Shown one piece after another: positions 57,193-64,000 of a stretch of DNA of 64,000 nucleotides. This DNA is from Hoeflea sp. YIM 152468. GTDB lineage: Bacteria > Pseudomonadota > Alphaproteobacteria > Rhizobiales > Rhizobiaceae. Made by a program: the position numbers and the translations under genes. The stretch is from positions 124,001 through 188,000 of the forward strand of contig NZ_JARGET010000038.1 of assembly GCF_029210485.1 (NCBI RefSeq). Direction: 5' to 3'. How positions within the stretch are numbered: position 1 is the first letter of the stretch; the number at the start of each line of letters is the position of its first letter. The notes below the pieces were generated by a model that saw only the letters and a list, made by a program, of their open reading frames with translations, was not told where the DNA came from and searched no databases.

Positions 57193-59968
57193 CTGTGTAA
57201 TCATGGTCACTGCCTCGAATTGGTTTACGGAAGCAAGATCAAACCGGTATCATTATGCAACTCGCTTTGCACAGCGGATTCCGGTCTATTTCCTACAGTT
57301 TGATTCATACACCGAGGACGTTGTTACAGAGGACACGGGTATCGATAACCTGACGGTTGTTCATATGCCTGCTTCAATGGCACCAAACGGAAATGTTGAT
57401 GCTGCCTTCCAGGAGTTACCAGCAGCGTTGGAATCCTTCATGGCAAGGTTTCAATTCAGAGCACCATTAATTTGGTCCTACAACCCTTTTTCGCGCCTAT
57501 TTCTTGAAGCTTTTATCCGAACACTTAAATCACGACACCAACCAGTTTTTACAATTTATCACGCGACGGAAAACTACCTTTACAACAAGGGCAAATTTGT
57601 AGTCGGAGGCAATTCATCAGAATTGCAGCTTGAACTCCAGGTCGGAGCTGAGAGCTTGGCGAAGCAATCGGATATGATCATCGCAGTTTCCGACGGAGTA
57701 CGGGACAGTATTCAGGCTGCCGGAATACCAGAGAACAAAATTCATGACATTTACAACGGATGCGACGCGGAGTTCTGGATCGGAACCGAAGCGTATCTGT
57801 TTCATCAGGACCGCAGCGAAACAAGGCCTGCCATCCTCTACCAGGGCGGCATCAACAAACGGCTCGACTTCCCGTTGATCCACGCCCTGATCCACAGGAT
57901 GTCTGATTGGGATTTTTACTTTTGCGGAAACGAGGATACCTCAATCGCCGAATGGGCGTTGATCAAAACCCATCCGAATGTATTTTATCTGGGCAATCTC
58001 ACATCTGAAGACATTGCGAAAACCGCAAAAAAGTGTCGTGTGGGACTCGTTCCGTTTATCGATGAGTACGTTCTGCGTACTTCATATCCGCTGAAGATGT
58101 TTGAATATGTTGCATGCGGGCTGCCGGTGGTTTCAACCCCGATCGACGCACTGGCTCAATTTGATCAAGAAATATTCTCATTCGCGGATGGCGATATTGC
58201 ATTTGAAAGTGCCATCCGTGAGCTTGCTCCCACACGCAATGACCCCGTTGTGGTGGATAAACGCATCGCTCTCGCCAGAGCAAATGGATACGATCAGAGA
58301 TTTGCAGAAGTAGAAAGGATCATATTGAATGAGAACTGCACCGCAGGACTGCGGAAGAACATTCTGGTCCTGTATGACGATAGATGGAGCCACATCAAAA
58401 CGCTTCATGAGCATGTTTCCAGCTTCCGCAAGCATTCCAGAAACAGGATATTTTACGCCCCTGCGACCGTTGTAGACGGCCAAATTCAGAAAGGACGTTA
58501 TTTTCCTGACGAGGATAACTTTGACATTTTGAATAGCCGCAATGCAGTGTGGGATTTTGAAAAATTCGATGCAATCGTAATTCACTACTCAGTGCGGTTG
58601 TCCCTGGAAGGCTATGTACCCCCCGTCATAGCCGCAAAAGTTCGGGCCTTCAGGGGAGAAAAGATACTTTTCATTCAGGATGAGTACGAGAATACCGAAA
58701 CCGCACATCGAAACATGGAATACCTTGGCATAACAACGGTATTCAGCTGCGTTCCGCCGGAAAGCCAGGATTTCAGCTACCCGTATGATCGTTTCCCCGA
58801 CTTGGAGCGGGTGCAGACTCTGACCGGATATGTCCCGGAAGATAAGAGTATTGAGAGCGCCGCCTTGCCCATCGAGGCCCGCACCAACTTGATCGGCTAT
58901 CGCGGACGAAAATTGCCGCATCACTATGGCATGCTGGGTTTTGAAAAATTCCAGATCGGCGTCCGAATGCGGGAAGAGGCGGACAAGCGCAATCTCTCCG
59001 TCGATATTGAGTGGGATGACACCAAGAGAATCTACGGTTCGTGGTATCAATTCCTGGGATCCTGCCGCGCCACGCTTGGCACTGAATCGGGCTGTAATAT
59101 TTTTGACTTCGACGGTGGCATCAAGAAGCTTGCGGAGACTCACGCTGACCGGCCTTTCGAGGAGGTTTATGAGGAGCATTTTGCAAAGCACGAAAATCTG
59201 GTTCGGATGAACCAGATTTCGCCCAAGTTTTTCGAGGCGATACGGCTCCGCACAGCCTTGATCTGTTTTCCGGGCACTTATTCGGGAATCTTGCGTGCCG
59301 GAGACCATTTTATCGAGCTGGCGAAGGATTATTCGAATGTGGATGAGGTGTTTGAAAAGCTTCAGGACGTCGAGTTCATCAAGGAGTTGACAGACCGGGC
59401 TTATGAGGACGTGATCGCCAGTGGAAAGTACAGCTATGCTGCGTTCATCAATGAGTTTGACACTTGGCTGGATGATAAAATTCCGACCTCGAAGTACGAA
59501 ATCATCAGCGCCCCCATTGCCGTCCGCCGGGGCAGACGCGTTACGCCAATCCATTTCACCAATAGCCGGGACCTCGTGCTCAACACGACCGTACTGAATG
59601 GATCGTTGCAGCGAATGGACTTCGTCGGGCTGTTGGATTCTCCCGGTGGTATCGGGGGATACACGTCCCCTCCATTGCCGACCACCCATGTGACGGTTGA
59701 GAAAGCGAAACAATTGTGGTCGGCGATTCCGAATTTTTCGCCGACGAGACCAAGCTTTCTCAGCGATGAGAGCAATCACCATCGACCACTCATTGTCCGA
59801 ATGATGCCGTTGCGGCTGAAAAGCTGGTTGAAATCCGTCGGCGTCCGGGCGGAATTGGTGCGAGGAGCCGAGCGGCAACCCCTGAAGTATCGACTGGCGC
59901 GCCGCGCCTGGCGAATTTTACCTTCCCGCCTCAAACGTTTTGTTGGAAGCCGGGTCTTTTCCGAATAG
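57170..59968 (+). CDS. Large two-domain glycosyltransferase
   Basis: This 932-residue protein has two glycosyltransferase-like halves. Residues about 1-395 are a GT4-like GT-B fold with YQGGINKRLDFPLIHALI, VFYLGNLTSEDIA and SYPLKMFEYVACGLPVVSTP. Residues about 400-780 form a second, more divergent glycosyltransferase-like domain containing TESGCNIFDFDGGI and FFEAIRLRTALICFPGTY. The C-terminal 150 residues have no recognised match and end in a basic, amphipathic segment. GGGAG precedes the ATG. It may transfer two successive sugars. The DNA is clearly more AT-rich than flanking genes. Confidence 0.75.
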   Translation: MKLEDHFDCVIMVTASNWFTEARSNRYHYATRFAQRIPVYFLQFDSYTEDVVTEDTGIDNLTVVHMPASMAPNGNVDAAFQELPAALESFMARFQFRAPLIWSYNPFSRLFLEAFIRTLKSRHQPVFTIYHATENYLYNKGKFVVGGNSSELQLELQVGAESLAKQSDMIIAVSDGVRDSIQAAGIPENKIHDIYNGCDAEFWIGTEAYLFHQDRSETRPAILYQGGINKRLDFPLIHALIHRMSDWDFYFCGNEDTSIAEWALIKTHPNVFYLGNLTSEDIAKTAKKCRVGLVPFIDEYVLRTSYPLKMFEYVACGLPVVSTPIDALAQFDQEIFSFADGDIAFESAIRELAPTRNDPVVVDKRIALARANGYDQRFAEVERIILNENCTAGLRKNILVLYDDRWSHIKTLHEHVSSFRKHSRNRIFYAPATVVDGQIQKGRYFPDEDNFDILNSRNAVWDFEKFDAIVIHYSVRLSLEGYVPPVIAAKVRAFRGEKILFIQDEYENTETAHRNMEYLGITTVFSCVPPESQDFSYPYDRFPDLERVQTLTGYVPEDKSIESAALPIEARTNLIGYRGRKLPHHYGMLGFEKFQIGVRMREEADKRNLSVDIEWDDTKRIYGSWYQFLGSCRATLGTESGCNIFDFDGGIKKLAETHADRPFEEVYEEHFAKHENLVRMNQISPKFFEAIRLRTALICFPGTYSGILRAGDHFIELAKDYSNVDEVFEKLQDVEFIKELTDRAYEDVIASGKYSYAAFINEFDTWLDDKIPTSKYEIISAPIAVRRGRRVTPIHFTNSRDLVLNTTVLNGSLQRMDFVGLLDSPGGIGGYTSPPLPTTHVTVEKAKQLWSAIPNFSPTRPSFLSDESNHHRPLIVRMMPLRLKSWLKSVGVRAELVRGAERQPLKYRLARRAWRILPSRLKRFVGSRVFSE

Positions 59969-60024
59969 ATGCCTGCCCAATTCGGGAGTGAAGCAGTGGT
60001 GCTACTAACGAGAGAAAGTTGGCT

Positions 60025-61962
60025 ATGTGTGGTTTTGTAACGATCATCAACAAATATGAACCGGTTTGCAGTCAGCTGCTGGCGAAAATGCGTGACAACC
60101 TGACCCATCGGGGTCCCGATGCAGCGGGCGAAGTGACCTACGATCGTTTCGGTTTCGGACATCGACGACTCTCGATTGTTGATCCCGGAGAGCAATCCGA
60201 CCAGCCAATGGTCAGTCCCGACCGGCGCTATGTGCTCAATTACAATGGTGAAATCTACAATTACATCGAGTTGCGTGAAGAGCTCCGCGCGGACGGCTAT
60301 TCCTTTCGCACCGAATCCGACACCGAGGTTTTGCTGGCCGCGCTAACCTGTTGGGGCCTGTCGGCTCTTCCTCGCCTCAATGGCATGTTTGGGTTCACAT
60401 TCTGGGATGCCGTGGAACAAACATTGTTGATGGCCCGCGATCGCTTTGGCGAAAAACCATTCTTCTATCATCAGTCCGAACTGAAGGGCTTGATTGCCGC
60501 CTCTGAAATGAAGGCGATTCTCGCCGATCCGTCCATCTCCGATGCAATCGACGAGGAGAGCCTGGCGGCCTATCAGGCGGGCAGTTACTATGAGGATGGC
60601 GCATCGACCCTGTTTGCGCATATCAAACGGCTTCCTCCGGCTCATTATGCGATTGCGGACAGTAAAGGGGCGATCAAAACAATCTCGCGTTACTGGACGC
60701 CCGATTACGATCATATCGATCGAAAGATCAGCCGCGCTGATGCGGTAGAGGAGTTCGGCAGGCTGTTTCGGCAGTCGGTGACGCGGAGGCTGCGTTCCGA
60801 TGTTCCCGTCGGTTCAAGCCTTTCTGGCGGGCTGGATTCCTCGGCTATCGTCGGCGTCATTTCCAGAGCCCGTTCCGCCGGTATTGCCAGCACAACACAA
60901 AACACCTTCTCAGCTGTCTTTGATGACGATCCGTCGATATCGGAGGGCGAATTCATCGATGACGTGGTCAACTACACCAATGTTAAATCGTACAGGGTGA
61001 CGCCCGATCCCGAGTTGCTTCTTGAAGAGATGCGTCGCCTGCACTGGCATCAGGAGGAGCCGTTCCTGTCTGCCTCCATTTACCTTCAATATTGTGTCGC
61101 CCGGATCGCAAAGGAAAACGATACCACCGTCCTGCTGGACGGACAGGGTGCAGACGAACTTCTCGGCGGGTATCAGTTTTACTACCGAAATCGGCAGATC
61201 GATCTGCTTGACCAGCGGCGCTACGCGGCGGCAATGTGGCAAACGTGGCTGTTCAACCGCCGGCTGAAGGTTGCCAGCCGTGGCTACGCGGAGTCGCGTC
61301 GTCGTTTTGACCACACCGTAGCGCTTTCAGCTTTAAGCCTGATCAACCAGGCGCGAGTAGAGCGGCCCGTCTATGGCGGCGCTTACACCGTCGGCGTTCC
61401 CCCCTTGCGGCCGGGCAGCAGAATCCGGCGTCAGATGGCAGAAGCCTTGCAGTACAACTGCTTGCCACAATTGCTGCGCTATGCGGACCGCAATTCAATG
61501 GCCTTCTCGCGGGAGTCGCGATTGCCGTTCCTGGATACGGATCTTGTCGACTTCACCTTGACGCTTCCCGACGATATCCTGTTTCACAAAGCCTGGCAAA
61601 AATATCCGCTCAGAGCCGCGTCAGCGGGATACATTCCAAAGAGCGTGACCTGGCGCGCAGACAAGGTCGGCTATGCTGCGCCGCTGGACCGGTGGATGCG
61701 GGGTTCGATGAAAGGCTGGGCGGAAGACCGGTTGTTCAATGGCGCAGCCGCCAAACTGGATGGATTTGACGCTGAGAAAATGCGTGAGCTCTGGGATGCA
61801 CACCAAAATTCCGCGCAGAACAACTCATGGGCGTTCTGGCGCTGGATCAGCTTGAGCGAATGGCTGGACATGCGTAGCCGCGGCGATCTCCGCCGCAATT
61901 TGTTGGCGTCCGAACAACCGGCACCTGGCCCTGATATCAAGGATGGAATGCAAAGAGCATGA
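60025..61962 (+). CDS. Asparagine synthetase-like glutamine amidotransferase (second copy)
   Basis: This 645-residue enzyme has the class II amidotransferase domain (MCGFVTIINKY with Cys2, RGPDAAGEV) and the synthetase domain with LSGGLDSSAIVGVI and LLDGQGADELLGG. I chose the ATG at 60025, since the upstream TTG adds only MA and the active Cys must be residue 2. It ends in an ATGA overlap with the epimerase gene. It is only moderately similar to the copy at 51372, so the two are probably not a recent duplication. A role in amidating an N-acetylated mannuronic acid is inferred from the locus. Confidence 0.87.
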   Translation: MCGFVTIINKYEPVCSQLLAKMRDNLTHRGPDAAGEVTYDRFGFGHRRLSIVDPGEQSDQPMVSPDRRYVLNYNGEIYNYIELREELRADGYSFRTESDTEVLLAALTCWGLSALPRLNGMFGFTFWDAVEQTLLMARDRFGEKPFFYHQSELKGLIAASEMKAILADPSISDAIDEESLAAYQAGSYYEDGASTLFAHIKRLPPAHYAIADSKGAIKTISRYWTPDYDHIDRKISRADAVEEFGRLFRQSVTRRLRSDVPVGSSLSGGLDSSAIVGVISRARSAGIASTTQNTFSAVFDDDPSISEGEFIDDVVNYTNVKSYRVTPDPELLLEEMRRLHWHQEEPFLSASIYLQYCVARIAKENDTTVLLDGQGADELLGGYQFYYRNRQIDLLDQRRYAAAMWQTWLFNRRLKVASRGYAESRRRFDHTVALSALSLINQARVERPVYGGAYTVGVPPLRPGSRIRRQMAEALQYNCLPQLLRYADRNSMAFSRESRLPFLDTDLVDFTLTLPDDILFHKAWQKYPLRAASAGYIPKSVTWRADKVGYAAPLDRWMRGSMKGWAEDRLFNGAAAKLDGFDAEKMRELWDAHQNSAQNNSWAFWRWISLSEWLDMRSRGDLRRNLLASEQPAPGPDIKDGMQRA

Positions 61963-63023
61963 CCTTTTCCATTGTTACCGTGGTTGGCGCACGCCCGCAG
62001 TTCATAAAGGCGGCGGCCTTGAGTGCGGCCTTTACCAAGTCCGACCGGTCCACCGAGCGCCTTTTGCACACGGGTCAGCATTTCGACGACAAGATGTCGT
62101 CGATCTTTTTCGATCAGTTGGGGATTGAGCCGCCAAGATGGAACCTTGCCATGGGCGGTGGCAACCACGGCGCGATGACGGGGCGTATGCTCGAGGGGAT
62201 TGAAAAGATATTGCTGGAAAACACCCCCGACATGGTTCTGGTGTTCGGCGATACCAACTCCACTCTGGCGGGGGCTTTGGCGGCCGCAAAACTGCGCATT
62301 CCGGTCGCCCATATCGAAGCCGGACTCCGGTCGTTCAATTTCTACCAGCCAGAGGAAATCAACCGCGTGCTGACAGATCGGGTAAGCGAGCTGCTGTTTT
62401 GCCCGACGCAACTGTCAGCCGATTACCTGCAGCGCGAGAATATCCGCGGAAAAGTGGAGGTTGTCGGCGACATCATGCACGATTCGGTGCTTCTGGCCCG
62501 GAAAATCAATGCCAAATTGTCAACGCCGCTGGACGATCTTGAACTCCAGTCCAAGGGCTACGCGCTGATGACCCTGCACCGCGCAGAAAACGTGGACGAA
62601 CCGGTGCGGCTGGCGGCGATGATTGATTACATCCGGTCTCAGGCTGCGGGTCAGCCGGTGATTTTCCCGGTACATCCGAGAACCCGGCAGCGGCTGGCGG
62701 AGTTCAAGATCTCGCTAGACGGGTTCAGGTGCATCGAACCAGTGGGCTATCTGGACATGATCGCGCTTTTGGAGCATGCAAGCGAGCTCTACACGGATTC
62801 CGGCGGGCTGCAGAAGGAAGCGTTGTTCTGTGAAACCCGTTGCGTTACCTTGCGCGACGAGACGGAATGGCCAGAGACGATTGAGACAGGCTGGAACCGT
62901 CTCTGGACCGCGACACACCACGAGCCCTTGTCCCGCGAACCGGTGTTCGGTGACGGCACCACGGCGCACAAGATCGTGGCTTCGGTCGAGACCTATCTCG
63001 ACACCCGGTCTGGATTGCTGTGA
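61959..63023 (+). CDS. wbpI: UDP-N-acetylglucosamine-type 2-epimerase (WbpI/WecB-like)
   Basis: This 354-residue non-hydrolysing 2-epimerase has VVGARPQFIKAAAL at the N-terminus, VFGDTNSTLAGALAA, HIEAGLRSFNFYQPEEINR and TDSGGLQKEALF, all family signatures. The length equals that of P. aeruginosa WbpI. With WbpA, WbpB/D and WbpE homologues in the same locus, the likely substrate is UDP-2,3-diacetamido-glucuronic acid, giving the manno form. UDP-GlcNAc (WecB activity) is the alternative and cannot be excluded from sequence alone. Confidence 0.85.
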   Translation: MTFSIVTVVGARPQFIKAAALSAAFTKSDRSTERLLHTGQHFDDKMSSIFFDQLGIEPPRWNLAMGGGNHGAMTGRMLEGIEKILLENTPDMVLVFGDTNSTLAGALAAAKLRIPVAHIEAGLRSFNFYQPEEINRVLTDRVSELLFCPTQLSADYLQRENIRGKVEVVGDIMHDSVLLARKINAKLSTPLDDLELQSKGYALMTLHRAENVDEPVRLAAMIDYIRSQAAGQPVIFPVHPRTRQRLAEFKISLDGFRCIEPVGYLDMIALLEHASELYTDSGGLQKEALFCETRCVTLRDETEWPETIETGWNRLWTATHHEPLSREPVFGDGTTAHKIVASVETYLDTRSGLL

Positions 63024-63080
63024 GATGGATCTGATGTCACAAGAAGCCTGTCGCGTAACACCCCTATTTGATCGGTCGCC

Positions 63081-63899
63081 ATGAAACGTCCAGCAATGCG
63101 CATTTTGAAAAACCCAGGTCCATTTCACCTGATTTATACATTCCGGCAGAGATTGATCGGTTCGATAGGCGAGGAATTTCGTCAACGCTATGTCGGATCC
63201 AGGCTCGGCATACTGTGGTCCGTGCTGTACCCCGTCGGGCTGATGAGCATCTATGCGATGCTGTACGTCTTCATTTTCCGGGTAAGGCCAAGCAATCTGG
63301 ATGAAACCGGATACACGCTTCTGGTTATCGGCGGGCTGCTGCCGCTCTTGACCTACGCCGAAACGATTTCGCTTTCAGCGTTCTCGATGATCTCGAACAA
63401 GGCCCTGCTCCTGAACACCGTGTTCCCGGCTGAACTGATGCCGGTGCGCTCGGTGCTGGCAGGGCAACTGCCCATGCTGATGGCAATCATCATTATCACC
63501 TTGATTTCCACGGCTCTCGGATACGCCCAGTTTTGGGCTGTCGCCGCGGTGCTGGTGATGTGGGTGGTCCTTCTGATGTTCATCGTCGGATTGGCCTGGT
63601 ACATTTCCCTGCTGACGCTGGCCTATCGCGACATTTCCCATGGCCTTGGACTGTTCAACATGCTCATCGTGCTGTTGAGCCCTGCGGCCTACACCGCAGA
63701 CATGGTGCCGGAGCGGATGAAGCTTATCCTCTACGTCAATCCCTTCAGCTACTTCGTGCGGTCGTTCCAATCCGTGATCTGTTTCGGGGAACTTCCGACG
63801 TTGCTCGATGCCGGCGTGAGCCTGTTTCTTGCAGTTTTTGTTTTCTATACCGGGTTCCGGTTTTTCAAGCGAGCCAAGCATGTCTTCGTCGAATTCTGA
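63081..63899 (+). CDS. wzm: ABC-2 type polysaccharide export permease (Wzm-like)
   Basis: This 272-residue inner-membrane protein has about six hydrophobic helices and the ABC-2 signature YVGSRLGILWSVLYPVGLMS near residue 37. NPFSYFVRSFQSVICFGE lies near the C-terminus. It would export a lipid-linked polysaccharide with an ATPase partner. The ATG at 63081 follows the epimerase stop by 57 bases. Its last 20 bases overlap the start of a downstream ATPase-like gene. Confidence 0.9.
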   Translation: MKRPAMRILKNPGPFHLIYTFRQRLIGSIGEEFRQRYVGSRLGILWSVLYPVGLMSIYAMLYVFIFRVRPSNLDETGYTLLVIGGLLPLLTYAETISLSAFSMISNKALLLNTVFPAELMPVRSVLAGQLPMLMAIIIITLISTALGYAQFWAVAAVLVMWVVLLMFIVGLAWYISLLTLAYRDISHGLGLFNMLIVLLSPAAYTADMVPERMKLILYVNPFSYFVRSFQSVICFGELPTLLDAGVSLFLAVFVFYTGFRFFKRAKHVFVEF

Positions 63900-64000
63900 G
63901 ACCGACTACGCGATCGAGATCGCCGATGTCGTCAAGACCTATGACCTTACCGGATCGATGGCGTTCTCATTGCCGGAACTGTTCGGTTTCAACCGCAAAA
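63880..64000 (+). CDS. ABC transporter ATPase (Wzt-like), truncated by window edge
   Basis: The ATG at 63880 begins MSSSNSETDYAIEIADVVKT and the frame is open to the window end, giving 40 residues. IEIADVVKTYDL is the usual first beta strand of an ABC ATPase before Walker A. The overlap with the Wzm-like permease is typical for Wzm/Wzt pairs. Walker motifs lie outside the window, so the call rests on the short N-terminus and context. Confidence 0.7.
   Translation, partial: MSSSNSETDYAIEIADVVKTYDLTGSMAFSLPELFGFNRK

Overview
The window looks like chromosomal DNA of a GC-rich alphaproteobacterium of the order Hyphomicrobiales (Rhizobiales), probably Rhizobiaceae or a marine relative such as Hoeflea. 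The main evidence is gene order. The run glnD-murJ-trpS-usp-nfu-tsaB-rimI-fur/mur-olsA-miaB-phoH-ybeY-corC-lnt(actA)-phrR-metK-trmB, all on the minus strand, is the conserved rhizobial housekeeping block, including the Sinorhizobium acid-tolerance pair actA/phrR. No tRNA, rRNA, CRISPR array or intact insertion sequence was seen. The genus is an inference.

Layout. (1) 1-18466, minus: housekeeping genes for tRNA modification (trmB, miaB, tsaB), ribosome maturation (ybeY, rimI), SAM synthesis (metK), lipoprotein and ornithine-lipid acylation (lnt, olsA-like), metal control (fur/mur), Fe-S delivery (nfu), tryptophan charging, peptidoglycan precursor flipping (murJ) and nitrogen sensing (glnD). 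(2) 18600-21162, minus: two overlapping genes for an ATP-grasp amidoligase and a GNAT-C39-peptidase fusion, an uncharacterised peptide-modifying pair, with a divergent EI24/CysZ-like membrane protein. (3) 22423-31872: a catabolic cluster with a NodB-fold deacetylase, an amidase, a TAXI-TRAP transporter, a carboxymuconolactone-decarboxylase-like protein, an alpha/beta hydrolase, a flavin reductase and a luciferase-like monooxygenase, with one LysR regulator. It has Rut-like logic: a two-component flavin monooxygenase followed by hydrolases acting on an imported organic acid or N-heterocycle. (4) 32341-40329, plus: an amide-responsive operon. An RNA leader ending in a strong intrinsic terminator precedes an AmiC-like sensor, an AmiR-like ANTAR antiterminator, two peptide-type ABC permeases, a binding protein, a formamidase/acetamidase and a fused two-domain ABC ATPase. 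(5) 40377-45323, minus: a four-gene branched-chain 2-oxoacid dehydrogenase operon. (6) 45957-64000, plus: a surface-polysaccharide locus that runs off the window.

The polysaccharide locus encodes every step from UDP-GlcNAc to UDP-2,3-diacetamido-mannuronic acid: a WbpA-like dehydrogenase, a fused WbpB-WbpD oxidoreductase/acetyltransferase, a WbpE-like aminotransferase and a WbpI-like 2-epimerase. Around these are four glycosyltransferases, one methyltransferase, two asparagine-synthetase-like amidotransferases that could amidate the uronic acid, and the start of an ABC-2 (Wzm/Wzt) exporter. A stretch at about 56.2-60 kb is visibly more AT-rich than its surroundings and looks acquired.

Most worth following up: the AmiR/ANTAR leader, where an upstream hexaloop hairpin shares bases with a T-tailed terminator; the ATP-grasp/GNAT-C39 pair; the WbpB-WbpD fusion with paired amidotransferases; the flavin-monooxygenase catabolic cluster; and a perfect 20-bp-arm palindrome between phrR and metK.
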